Made by a program: the position numbers and the translations under genes. This document shows positions 1 through 6,065 of a stretch of 6,229 bases of DNA, piece after piece. Below the pieces are notes generated by a model that worked only from the letters and a program-made list of their open reading frames with translations, had not been told where the DNA came from and did not search any database. The first letter of the stretch is position 1. Each line of letters begins with the position of its first letter. This stretch comes from Candidatus Bathyarchaeota archaeon (lineage in GTDB: Archaea; Thermoproteota; Bathyarchaeia; 40CM-2-53-6; RBG-13-38-9): positions 1 to 6,229 of the forward strand of contig JAOZGV010000161.1 in NCBI GenBank assembly GCA_026015225.1, given 5' to 3'.

Positions 1-527
1 AGATTATTTGTGTTCTCGACAAGCTCAACAGTCCACGTTTGACAGTAGCTGATACTATCAAGTATTGGATAGAAAATAAACGGCAGCGGCTCATAAAAAT
101 GTTTGAAAGGATAGACGCAGTAATTCTTAACGATGAAGAGGCCAGAATGATAACGATGCAATCAAATCTTGTAAAGTGTGCAAAGAATATCATGGAATGG
201 GGACCGAAGTATGTTGTAATAAAGAAAGGTGAACATGGCGCCATACTTTTTATGGATAATGGTGACTTAATTTTTCCAGCTCCGGCATTTCCTCTGGAAG
301 AAGTGGTCGATCCCACAGGCGCAGGCGACTCATTTGGTGGTGGCTTTATAGGTTACATCGAAAGTACAGACAATCTTTCCGAAAGGACGCTTAAAGAAGC
401 TGTTATTTATGGTAATGTCATGGGGTCTTTTGTAGTGGAAGACTTCAGTGTCAATCGTTTCCTCAAACTAAGCATAAATGATATACAGGAAAGATTCGAA
501 AAATATAGAAATCTTGTTTCTTTCTGA
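1..527 (+). CDS. PfkB-family (ribokinase-like) sugar/nucleoside kinase, C-terminal part
   Basis: This is the C-terminal half of a ribokinase/PfkB-fold kinase, which transfers the ATP gamma-phosphate to a sugar or nucleoside hydroxyl in the cytoplasm. The reading frame is open from the window edge (first full codon at base 3), so the true start lies outside. The TTG at 39 falls inside the conserved segment reading ...SPRLTVADTIKYWIEN and is not a likely start. Visible family marks are the VADT.xxW segment, the ILNDEEA segment (bases 126-146), KKGEHGA in the nucleotide lobe, and the signature DPTGAGDSFGGGF whose GAGD holds the anion hole and the catalytic Asp (codon 327-329). The substrate cannot be read from this part. 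The next gene on the same strand is ahcY, so adenosine or a related nucleoside is an attractive guess, but the 179-base gap weakens an operon claim. The family call is secure and the substrate is inference. Confidence 0.9.
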   Translation, partial: IICVLDKLNSPRLTVADTIKYWIENKRQRLIKMFERIDAVILNDEEARMITMQSNLVKCAKNIMEWGPKYVVIKKGEHGAILFMDNGDLIFPAPAFPLEEVVDPTGAGDSFGGGFIGYIESTDNLSERTLKEAVIYGNVMGSFVVEDFSVNRFLKLSINDIQERFEKYRNLVSF

Positions 528-545
528 ATTTTTCTTATATTTACC
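528..545 (+). terminator. T-rich putative terminator after the PfkB kinase
   Basis: Directly after the kinase stop codon the + strand reads ATTTTTCTTATATTTACC. Archaeal transcription commonly ends at T-rich tracts without a hairpin, and I see no stem here. The assignment rests on base composition and position alone. Confidence 0.35.
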
Positions 546-573
546 GTTTAGCGCGTGCACTTTATTATCCTGA

Positions 574-675
574 CCTAAAAAAGAGAAAAGAAGAAAGATT
601 ATTAATTTCATTTTAAATGATTTAGAAACTAAAAAATTTGAGATAGATCAAATTGAAAAATACTATAGAGATTAA
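574..675 (+). other. Start-less, protein-like 33-codon open frame in the gap before ahcY
   Basis: Between a TGA at 571-573 and a TAA at 673-675 lies a 33-codon open frame. Its translation starts PKKEKRRKIINFIL and ends FEIDQIEKYYRD, which is basic then acidic, like a real helical protein tail. It contains no ATG, GTG or TTG, so it cannot be called a gene as it stands. It may be a decayed 3' remnant, a product of an unusual start or frameshift, or chance in AT-rich DNA. It overlaps the presumed leader of ahcY. I do not recognise it. Confidence 0.15.
611..618 (+). promoter_or_regulatory. TATA-like box candidate for ahcY
   Basis: TTTTAAAT fits the archaeal TATA-box pattern and would place transcription start near base 640, giving a leader of roughly 65 bases before the ahcY ATG. 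A second AT-rich stretch at 662-683 could instead place the start near 690 and give a short leader. AGGT at 692-695 is at best a weak ribosome-binding site. The choice between these cannot be settled from sequence. Confidence 0.25.
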
Positions 676-706
676 TAGATTTAGTACGTTTAGGTATTGA
701 AGAACA

Positions 707-1963
707 ATGACTCAATATAAAGTGAAAGACACTTCTTTGAATGAGGAAGGGAAAAAATCCATAGAATGGGCAGAGAGTAGGATGCCAGTACTTATAAAGA
801 TTAGAGAGGATTTTATTAAAAAAAAACCTCTTAAAGGAATGATAATTGGTGCATCCTTGCATGTAACAAAGGAGACAGCAGTCCTCGTCCGAACTTTAGA
901 AGCAGGTGGTGCAGAAGTTGCTCTTTGTGCCTCAAATCCTTTATCTACGCAAGATGAGATCGCTGCTGCACTTGTATTGGATAAAACACATGTATACGCT
1001 TGGAAGGGAGAGAATAATGAAGAATATTACTGGTGCATTAATCAAGTTCTTGATCACAATCCAAATATAACATTGGATGACGGGGCTGATCTAGTTGGTA
1101 CATTGCATGAGAAGAGGCAAGAATTGCTTAATGAGATCTTTGGGGGTACAGAGGAAACGACGAGTGGAGTTATTCGACTTAAAGCTATGGAGTTATCTGG
1201 AGAATTAAGATATCCTATAATAGCTGTAAATAACGCTTCTACAAAATACTTATTCGATAATCGTTATGGGACAGGTCAAAGCTCGATAGATGGACTATTG
1301 CGTTCAACAAGCGTCTTATTAGCGGGAAAAGTCTTTGTGGTGGCAGGTTATGGTTGGTGCAGCAGAGGGATAGCAATGAGAGCCAGAGGAATGGGATCTA
1401 ATGTGATAGTTACTGAGGCAGATCCATTAAGAGCACTCGAGGCTGTAATGGACGGCTTCAGTGTTATGCCCATGAAAGAAGCGGCCAAAATAGGGGATGT
1501 GTTTATAACAGCAACCGGCAATATCGATGTAATTCGAAGAGAACATATAGATAAAATAAAAAACGGTGGTATACTAGCAAATGCGGGGCACTTCAATGTT
1601 GAGATAAACCTGGAGGATCTTAAGAATCTCAGTACTTCAAAAAGGAATGTGAGACCTAACGTTGAAGAGTATCTACTAAAAAATGGAAGAAAGATATACC
1701 TTCTTGCAGAAGGCAGACTCGTAAATTTAGCTGCCGCTGAAGGGCATCCAAGTGAAGTGATGATGATGTCCTTTGCAAATCAGGCACTATGTACAGAGTA
1801 CATTGCTAAACATCACAATGAACTTAAGAAAAAAGTCTTTGACGTTCCAAAAGTAATTGACTTAAAAATAGCCAGATTGGCTCTTGAAAGTCTAGGTATC
1901 AGGATTGATGATCTAACAAAAAAACAAATTGACTACTTAGGAGAATGGAAAATTGGTACTTGA
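707..1963 (+). CDS. ahcY: S-adenosyl-L-homocysteine hydrolase (adenosylhomocysteinase)
   Basis: This NAD-dependent cytoplasmic enzyme reversibly splits S-adenosylhomocysteine, the inhibitory product of methyl transfer, into adenosine and L-homocysteine. The 418-residue protein aligns over its whole length with the family. The N-terminal substrate domain has GASLHVTKETAVL (48-60), DDGADL (124-129, catalytic Asp) and EETTSG (149-154). TKYLFDN (179-185) supplies the Lys, Asp and Asn of the active site. The Rossmann segment is VVAGYGWCSRG (211-221), followed by GHFNVEI (294-300), and LAEGRLVNLAAAEGHPSE (333-350) carries the Asn and His contacts. It ends at QIDYLGEWKIGT and lacks the Lys/Tyr tail that reaches the neighbouring subunit's NAD in animal and most bacterial enzymes, as expected for archaeal forms. 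Oddities are Ser219 where the GxGxxG glycine is usual, VNN for VND (175-177) and GHFN for GHFD. The start is firm, because an in-frame TGA lies two codons upstream of the ATG. A PfkB kinase sits upstream. Confidence 0.97.
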   Translation: MTQYKVKDTSLNEEGKKSIEWAESRMPVLIKIREDFIKKKPLKGMIIGASLHVTKETAVLVRTLEAGGAEVALCASNPLSTQDEIAAALVLDKTHVYAWKGENNEEYYWCINQVLDHNPNITLDDGADLVGTLHEKRQELLNEIFGGTEETTSGVIRLKAMELSGELRYPIIAVNNASTKYLFDNRYGTGQSSIDGLLRSTSVLLAGKVFVVAGYGWCSRGIAMRARGMGSNVIVTEADPLRALEAVMDGFSVMPMKEAAKIGDVFITATGNIDVIRREHIDKIKNGGILANAGHFNVEINLEDLKNLSTSKRNVRPNVEEYLLKNGRKIYLLAEGRLVNLAAAEGHPSEVMMMSFANQALCTEYIAKHHNELKKKVFDVPKVIDLKIARLALESLGIRIDDLTKKQIDYLGEWKIGT

Positions 1964-2135
1964 TCATATCCGAGATATCAAGAAAGACTGACAAATTTCT
2001 CAATTAACTCATTCAAACAATCTTTGAACTAGTTAATAATCCAGTAATTTATTATTTAATTATTCAACTTAATCTATGATCGATATCCATATTTCTATTT
2101 GATATTTGTTCCAAACTTAGTGTTATTACTCAAGA

Positions 2136-2159
2136 TTTAATACGATTGTAAATTATATT
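2136..2159 (+). promoter_or_regulatory. TATA-like boxes upstream of gltX
   Basis: Two archaeal TATA-like stretches lie here: TTTAATA at 2136-2142 and TAAATTATATT at 2149-2159. With the usual spacing of about 25 bases they predict transcript starts near 2165 and near 2180. Both fall after the upstream TTG at 2158 and before the ATG at 2191, which supports the ATG as the real gltX start. The rest of the 1964-2190 gap is AT-rich, and I saw no tRNA, hairpin or repeat worth naming in it. Confidence 0.4.
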
Positions 2160-2190
2160 GAAATCAAGAACAATAATCGTGGACAGTAAA

Positions 2191-3936
2191 ATGAATACCA
2201 AAGATGAAATTGAACTATTAATTAACAGATATGCATTGAAAAATGCAGTAGAACATGATGGCAAGGCCAAGTCAGGTGCTATACTGGGGAAGATATTGAA
2301 TGAAAGGCCTGAATTGAAGGACAATATTAAAAATATTACCGAACTTGTTGTAAAAGTAACAAATGATCTGAATAAATTATCTTTTGATGAACAAAGAAAA
2401 ACATTAGAGGAAAGATTTCCAGAAAAGATCTCCGAAAAAAAAGAAACAAAGCAAAAAATCTTACCCCCCCTTCCAAACACTGATAAATATCCCCTAATAG
2501 TAACAAGATTTTCCCCCAATCCTGATTGCGTTTTGCATATAGGTTCAATTAGAGCTCTTATCCTTTCGCACGATTATGCAAGGATGCATAAAGGAAAATT
2601 TCTTTTAAGGTTTGAAGATACTGATCCAAGACTGAAAAAATCTGTTTTAGAGTTTTATGATTTAATTAGGGAAGATATTGAGTGGTTAGAGTGCAAATGG
2701 GACGCAGAATTCATTCAAAGCGATAGACTTCCGATATATTACGAGCATGTAAAAAAACTCATTGAAATTGATGGTGCTTATGTCTGCAATTGTGATCCTT
2801 TGGTTTTTAAAGATAAGCTTTTAGCCTGTAAACCATGCGATTGTAGAATCAAATCACCCACTGAACAGATTAACCGATGGGAGAAGATGCTAGAAGGTCA
2901 TTATAAGGAAGGCGAAGCAATTGTCAGAGTAAAAACAATTCTTAATCATCCAAATCCAGCAGTAAGAGATTGGCCAGCATTAAGAATAATTGATACAGAC
3001 AAACATCCGCATCCAAGAGTTGGAAGCAAGTATCATATTTGGCCATTGTATAATTTTGCATGTGGTATAGACGATCATCTATTGGAAATATCGCACATCA
3101 TTCGTGGAAAGGAACATTATACAAATATGGTAAGACAGAGATATATGTACGACTACTTCAAATGGGAATATCCAGAAGCAATTCACTATGGAAGACTTAA
3201 AATTCCTGGAGCAACTTTAAGCAAATCGAAAATTATCGAATCAATACGAGAAGGTCTTGTTACTGGTTTCAGTGATCCCAGACTGGCTACTCTGATCGCA
3301 TTAAAGAGAAGGGGTATAATGCCTGAAACTCTTCGTAAAATTGCAACAGAGATTGGTCCAAAACCGGTTGATTCACAACTTAGTTGGGAAAATATCTATG
3401 CTACAAATAGAAAAATAATAGATAAAGTATCAAATCGATATTTCTTTATTTCAAATCCAATCCTGCTTACTGTAAGAGAAGTCTCAAAAAAGATTTCACA
3501 AAGTATACCAAAGCATCCAGATTTTCCAGAGAGGAATAAAAGAATTTTTAAAATTGTCCCAATTAAAAAGGCTATTAAATTAATTATTTCAAGGAGCGAT
3601 TTAGAGATTATTCGTGGAAAAAAGCACATCAGATTAATGGGTCTTTTCAATATATTAATTGATGAGATTAATGTTGATGAGGTAATAGCCACTTATCGAG
3701 GAGAATCTCACATTGAAGCAAAAAGAGCTAACTCTCCAATAATCCAATGGGTCCCTGAAGATAAAAATGTTAAAACAGAAGTAATTATGCCTGATATGAA
3801 AATTTTTAAAGGTTTATCTGAACAAAGTTTAGAGGATGAACCGATAAACAATACAGTTCAATTAGTCAGATTCGGATTTGGGAGAATTGATAGTATGGAA
3901 AATGAAATTATCAGAATTTTTTATACCCACTCATAA
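2191..3936 (+). CDS. gltX: Glutamyl-tRNA synthetase, archaeal type (class I)
   Basis: This enzyme activates glutamate with ATP and charges tRNA-Glu. In archaea it usually also mischarges tRNA-Gln for later amidation. With the ATG at 2191 the protein has 581 residues, normal for archaeal GluRS. It opens with the helical N-terminal extension (ELLINRYALKNAV). The catalytic fold follows with VTRFSPNPDCVLHIGS, whose HIGS (116-119) stands for HIGH, then LLRFEDTDPR, and LSKSK (343-347) stands for KMSKS. The C-terminal part is the GlnRS-like beta-barrel anticodon domain ending VQLVRFGFGRID. Five cysteines, C199, C201, C213, C216 and C218, form a possible zinc site in the acceptor-binding insert. A TTG at 2158 would add 11 residues (MKSRTIIVDSK) that resemble nothing conserved. 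It also lies upstream of the predicted transcript starts, so I reject it. GGA at 2181-2183 is a weak ribosome-binding match. The gene stands alone and converges on moaA. The family is certain and the exact start fairly likely. Confidence 0.93.
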   Translation: MNTKDEIELLINRYALKNAVEHDGKAKSGAILGKILNERPELKDNIKNITELVVKVTNDLNKLSFDEQRKTLEERFPEKISEKKETKQKILPPLPNTDKYPLIVTRFSPNPDCVLHIGSIRALILSHDYARMHKGKFLLRFEDTDPRLKKSVLEFYDLIREDIEWLECKWDAEFIQSDRLPIYYEHVKKLIEIDGAYVCNCDPLVFKDKLLACKPCDCRIKSPTEQINRWEKMLEGHYKEGEAIVRVKTILNHPNPAVRDWPALRIIDTDKHPHPRVGSKYHIWPLYNFACGIDDHLLEISHIIRGKEHYTNMVRQRYMYDYFKWEYPEAIHYGRLKIPGATLSKSKIIESIREGLVTGFSDPRLATLIALKRRGIMPETLRKIATEIGPKPVDSQLSWENIYATNRKIIDKVSNRYFFISNPILLTVREVSKKISQSIPKHPDFPERNKRIFKIVPIKKAIKLIISRSDLEIIRGKKHIRLMGLFNILIDEINVDEVIATYRGESHIEAKRANSPIIQWVPEDKNVKTEVIMPDMKIFKGLSEQSLEDEPINNTVQLVRFGFGRIDSMENEIIRIFYTHS

Positions 3937-3991
3937 AATTGAATAAATTACTTTGATTTTGTTTGATACCCCTTATTTGATAGTTTTGAGA
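3937..3991. terminator. T-rich convergent gap between gltX and moaA
   Basis: This 55-base gap lies between the two convergent stop codons. On the + strand CTTTGATTTTGTTT at 3951-3964 is a plausible T-rich stop for gltX. For the moaA strand the T-rich stretch is the complement of 3931-3950, which runs into the end of gltX. No hairpin is apparent. TTTGATA occurs at 3962-3968 and 3976-3982 in the gap, and again at 3996-4002 inside the end of moaA, probably by chance. Confidence 0.35.
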
Positions 3992-4939
3992 TTATTTTGA
4001 TATAGCTTTTAATTTCTGCTCAGTGCAATAAGGTTCTCTCGATTTGATAGTTTCTAAAAATAACGAGCGCAACTTAGATTCTGGTTCCCCGATTCTAAGT
4101 GGATTAAGAATATTTACTAAACCATCATTAGACATTAAACATGGCTTTAACTCACCATTGCTAGTCAATCTTATCTTTGTACAATGAAGACAAAATTCTG
4201 TATTGTCCACTGGCCTTACAAATTCTACTTTTGCGTCATCTTTTAGCGTATAAACTCTTCTATTTTGCATAGCTCTTCTTATATCCAATTTTTTTGCTTC
4301 TTTTGAAATCTTATTCTCAATATTTTCAAGGGGAATGAAATATTTTCTGTACGCATAATCGCTTATCCTAAGCGGCTCAAGTTCTATCAATTGAAGAACT
4401 GCCTCATAATTTTTTGTATAATTAATAATCGAATAAACTTCATTATCATTTATTCCCTTGAGGAGAACCATGTTAATTTTTATAGGATAGAGACCCGCTT
4501 TTGCCGCAGCATTAATACCCTCTAAAGCAGGCCCTAGCTTTCTACCTACAATCTTTCTATATGTGATCTCGTTGAGGGATGGTAAATTTATATTTATTCT
4601 AGTCAATCCACTATTTTTTAATTTTAAGGCTCTCTCATAGGTAAGATTTCTTGCATTTGTAACTAACGATATGTCCTCGATGGTTCCAATCTTTGAAATT
4701 AGATGGACGATTTTTGATAAATCGGATCTTAAAAGTGGTTCTCCTCCAGTTATCTTAACCTTGTTTATACCGAACCCAGAGGCGATTTCTATAATCTTAT
4801 AGATCTCTTTTGGTGTCATTTCGATTATTGCCTTATCTTGCCCTTCTTTATGGCAATAGAAGCAATTTAGATCACATTTTTGAGTGATTGAAACTCGAAT
4901 ATGATATATTGGCCTCCCAAAATTATCTTTAATCGTCAA
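3992..4939 (-). CDS. moaA: GTP 3',8-cyclase, radical SAM (molybdenum cofactor step 1)
   Basis: MoaA uses a radical generated from S-adenosylmethionine to cyclise GTP to 3',8-cH2GTP, the first step of molybdopterin synthesis. The 315-residue protein has the radical SAM cluster motif CDLNCFYC (C22, C26, C29), the SAM-binding GGEP (65-68), a TIM-barrel middle and the second 4Fe-4S motif C250-x2-C253-x13-C267 (FCLHCTKIRLTSNGELKPC) that binds GTP. It starts at a TTG, but the start is well supported: TIKDNFGRPIYHIRVSIT matches the family's N-terminus, and AGGAG lies 9 bases upstream. That site overlaps the moaB TAG stop, with the genes 12 bases apart, so translation may be coupled. It is the last gene of moaCBA. 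Oddly, the protein ends KLKAISK and lacks the terminal Gly-Gly found in many MoaA proteins. CTKIR replaces the common CNRxR after the second Cys of the C-terminal cluster. Confidence 0.95.
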   Translation of the reverse strand: MTIKDNFGRPIYHIRVSITQKCDLNCFYCHKEGQDKAIIEMTPKEIYKIIEIASGFGINKVKITGGEPLLRSDLSKIVHLISKIGTIEDISLVTNARNLTYERALKLKNSGLTRININLPSLNEITYRKIVGRKLGPALEGINAAAKAGLYPIKINMVLLKGINDNEVYSIINYTKNYEAVLQLIELEPLRISDYAYRKYFIPLENIENKISKEAKKLDIRRAMQNRRVYTLKDDAKVEFVRPVDNTEFCLHCTKIRLTSNGELKPCLMSNDGLVNILNPLRIGEPESKLRSLFLETIKSREPYCTEQKLKAISK

Positions 4940-4948
4940 TTCCGTGAT

Positions 4949-4953
4949 CTCCT
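4949..4953 (-). promoter_or_regulatory. Shine-Dalgarno site of moaA overlapping the moaB stop
   Basis: Read on the minus strand, TAGGAGATCACGGAATTG joins the moaB stop TAG, an AGGAG ribosome-binding site and the TTG start of moaA, with 9 bases between GGAG and the start. This is the clearest ribosome-binding site in the window. It decides in favour of the TTG start and suggests translational coupling with moaB. Confidence 0.75.
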
Positions 4954-5485
4954 AAATTTCTTTTGCGTGTTTAACTATGTGACCAATCTCTGGAATGATT
5001 AGATTAACCATGGCTATCTCTACTGCATTTGATGACCCAGGTAAACAGAATATAGGTTTTTCCTTTGCTATCCCTGCTATGGCTCTGGTGATCATGGCTG
5101 CTGATCCTATCATTTCATAACTTATTTTCCTAAAGAGTTCACCAAACCCTGGTATATCTTTGCTTAAAAAAATCCGAACAGATTCGATAGTGATGTCTGA
5201 AGGAGATATTCCTGTCCCTCCAGTTGTAATTATTGAATCAATATTTTCGTCAGATAAAGCATCTTTAATACTATTCCTGATTCCAATCTTGTCATCAGAT
5301 ATTAAACTACGGTTATGAACTACATGTCCATTATTCTTTAAGATTTTTTCTATCAGATCTCCAGAAGGATCATCGACTTTTTTTCCTTTTATTTTGGCTT
5401 TATATTTTGAAGAACTACATGTTATTATAGAAAAAGTCACCCTATTAGGCGACTCAGATCTATGTTTTTTAGCAGTTGAACTCAT
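4952..5485 (-). CDS. moaB: MoaB/Mog-family molybdopterin adenylyltransferase
   Basis: This is a member of the MoaB/MogA/Cnx1G fold. In archaea MoaB is known to adenylylate molybdopterin, preparing it for insertion of molybdenum or tungsten; in E. coli that role is played by MogA. The 177-residue protein has the usual landmarks in order: DDPSGDLI (38-45), the pterin-binding TTGGTGISPSD (87-97) with its conserved Asp97, IPGFGELFR (111-119), TRAIAGI (133-139) and LPGSSNAVE (148-156). An N-terminal tail of about 15 polar residues (SSTAKKHRSESPN) precedes the first strand and is typical of the longer MoaB forms. The ATG begins 1 base after the moaC stop (TAAAATG on the minus strand), and AAAGG upstream is a weak ribosome-binding site within the moaC end. 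Its place between moaC and moaA makes a cofactor role secure. The exact activity is from family knowledge. Confidence 0.93.
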   Translation of the reverse strand: MSSTAKKHRSESPNRVTFSIITCSSSKYKAKIKGKKVDDPSGDLIEKILKNNGHVVHNRSLISDDKIGIRNSIKDALSDENIDSIITTGGTGISPSDITIESVRIFLSKDIPGFGELFRKISYEMIGSAAMITRAIAGIAKEKPIFCLPGSSNAVEIAMVNLIIPEIGHIVKHAKEI

Positions 5486-5486
5486 T

Positions 5487-5915
5487 TTAACGAGCCTTTA
5501 TTTTTTCCTTAACTCTTATACTTTCAATAAAAGTTTGAGGATATTGGCCCTTATCATCCTTCTCGTATTTCTTTACCATGTCCCAAATAGTAAGCAAATA
5601 TATTGAAGCTGCAACTAAAGCTTCCATCTCTACACCAGTTTTAGCTGTACTCCTAACTCGTACTTGTACTTCTATTGAATTATTTTTCAAATCAGTTTTA
5701 GTTTGAATGTTAGTTATAGGAATCTGATGGCAGAAAGGTATTATCTGGGGCGTATTCTTTCCTGCTTGTATTGCAGCAATTTCTGCTGCTGCTAGGGGAT
5801 CACCTTTCTCTAATTTTCTATCAATAATTCTCTTGATGGTTTCTGGTTTTAATCTAATTCTTCCTATAGCGGTTGCTTCTCGGAAAACCTCTTTTTTCTC
5901 GGTTATATCCACCAT
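5487..5915 (-). CDS. moaC: Cyclic pyranopterin monophosphate synthase (molybdenum cofactor step 2)
   Basis: MoaC converts the MoaA product 3',8-cH2GTP to cyclic pyranopterin monophosphate. The 142-residue protein is in the short archaeal range. It shows VDITEKKEVFREATAIGRI at the N-terminus, then KGDPLAAAEIAAIQAGKNT (37-55) with Lys53, IIPFCHQIPIT (58-68) with the active-site His63, TGVEMEAL (93-100) and IWDMVKK (110-116) with Asp112 and Lys115, matching the catalytic Asp and Lys of the E. coli enzyme. It ends after VKEKIKAR and lacks the GGKSG tail of bacterial MoaC. This is the first gene of the moaCBA operon. An in-frame TAG lies seven codons upstream, so the ATG at 5915-5913 is the most upstream ATG; the next codon is GTG and could also serve. 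No well-spaced ribosome-binding site precedes the ATG. The start region is nearly duplicated 25 bases upstream. Confidence 0.95.
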   Translation of the reverse strand: MVDITEKKEVFREATAIGRIRLKPETIKRIIDRKLEKGDPLAAAEIAAIQAGKNTPQIIPFCHQIPITNIQTKTDLKNNSIEVQVRVRSTAKTGVEMEALVAASIYLLTIWDMVKKYEKDDKGQYPQTFIESIRVKEKIKAR

Positions 5916-5942
5916 CCTATATCTGCTCAGTATCTACCATCC
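5906..5942 (-). repeat. Imperfect tandem duplication of the moaC start region with a 7-codon leader frame
   Basis: On the minus strand GGATGGTRGATA occurs twice, at 5942-5931 (R=A) and 5917-5906 (R=G), 25 bases apart. The second copy holds the moaC start. The first copy opens a frame reading MVDTEQI and stops at TAG (5919-5917), one base before the moaC ATG. A GGAGG at 5945-5941 abuts the first ATG and is too close to serve it and too far (25 bases) from the moaC ATG. The match and spacing are seen directly; any function is conjecture. Confidence 0.5.
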
Positions 5943-5967
5943 TCCAATTATCTTGAGGCTTAATTCC

Positions 5968-5975
5968 TTATATTT
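5968..5975 (-). promoter_or_regulatory. TATA-like box of the moaCBA operon
   Basis: AAATATAA on the minus strand lies about 26 bases before GGAGG at 5945-5941. It predicts a transcript starting near 5945 and a leader of about 30 bases before moaC that contains the duplicated start region. The rest of the 150-base gap up to the next gene is AT-rich without other visible structure. Confidence 0.4.
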
Positions 5976-6065
5976 CATTAATCTACAAAATTACCATTTT
6001 TGCAAATCATTCTTTGAAATTAACCTTACTTTCTAATAATAAAATTTTTTCAACTCATTTGTATT

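Noticed and set aside
629..862. Open frame on the minus strand across the ahcY 5' end
   Set aside because: It lies antisense to ahcY and its leader, has a low-complexity Phe/Ser/Leu-rich translation typical of the complement of an AT-rich gene, and shows no recognisable domain.
1348..1596. Minus-strand frame inside ahcY
   Set aside because: It is fully antisense to the conserved NAD-binding region of ahcY and has no independent signal.
1964..2190. Search for a tRNA, C/D-box guide RNA, hairpin or origin repeats in the largest intergenic gap
   Set aside because: I found only AT-rich sequence, two scattered GATATC palindromes and the TATA-like boxes already listed. There are no paired C and D boxes, cloverleaf or repeated motif.
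2464..2470. Run of seven C in an otherwise AT-rich gene, a possible slippage or sequencing-error site
   Set aside because: The GluRS frame reads smoothly through it (L-P-P-L) and conserved sequence follows on the downstream side, so no frameshift is present.
2130..2548. Two minus-strand frames over the gltX start, Phe- and Leu-rich and looking like membrane segments
   Set aside because: The hydrophobic look comes from the complement of Lys/Glu-rich codons in the GluRS N-terminal region. They overlap the real gene completely or nearly so.
3396..3692. Minus-strand frame within gltX
   Set aside because: It is antisense to the conserved anticodon-binding half of gltX, with no domain or start signal of its own.
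3962..4002. Three copies of TTTGATA at the convergent gltX/moaA junction
   Set aside because: The spacing is irregular (14 and 20 bases), the motif is short and AT-rich, and the last copy lies inside moaA coding sequence. Chance is the simplest explanation.
5394..5606. Plus-strand frame across the moaB/moaC junction
   Set aside because: It runs antisense over two well-supported genes and has no recognisable product.
5833..6036. Plus-strand frame across the moaC start and upstream gap
   Set aside because: It is antisense to moaC and its promoter region, with an Ile/Leu/Phe-rich translation that matches no family I recognise.
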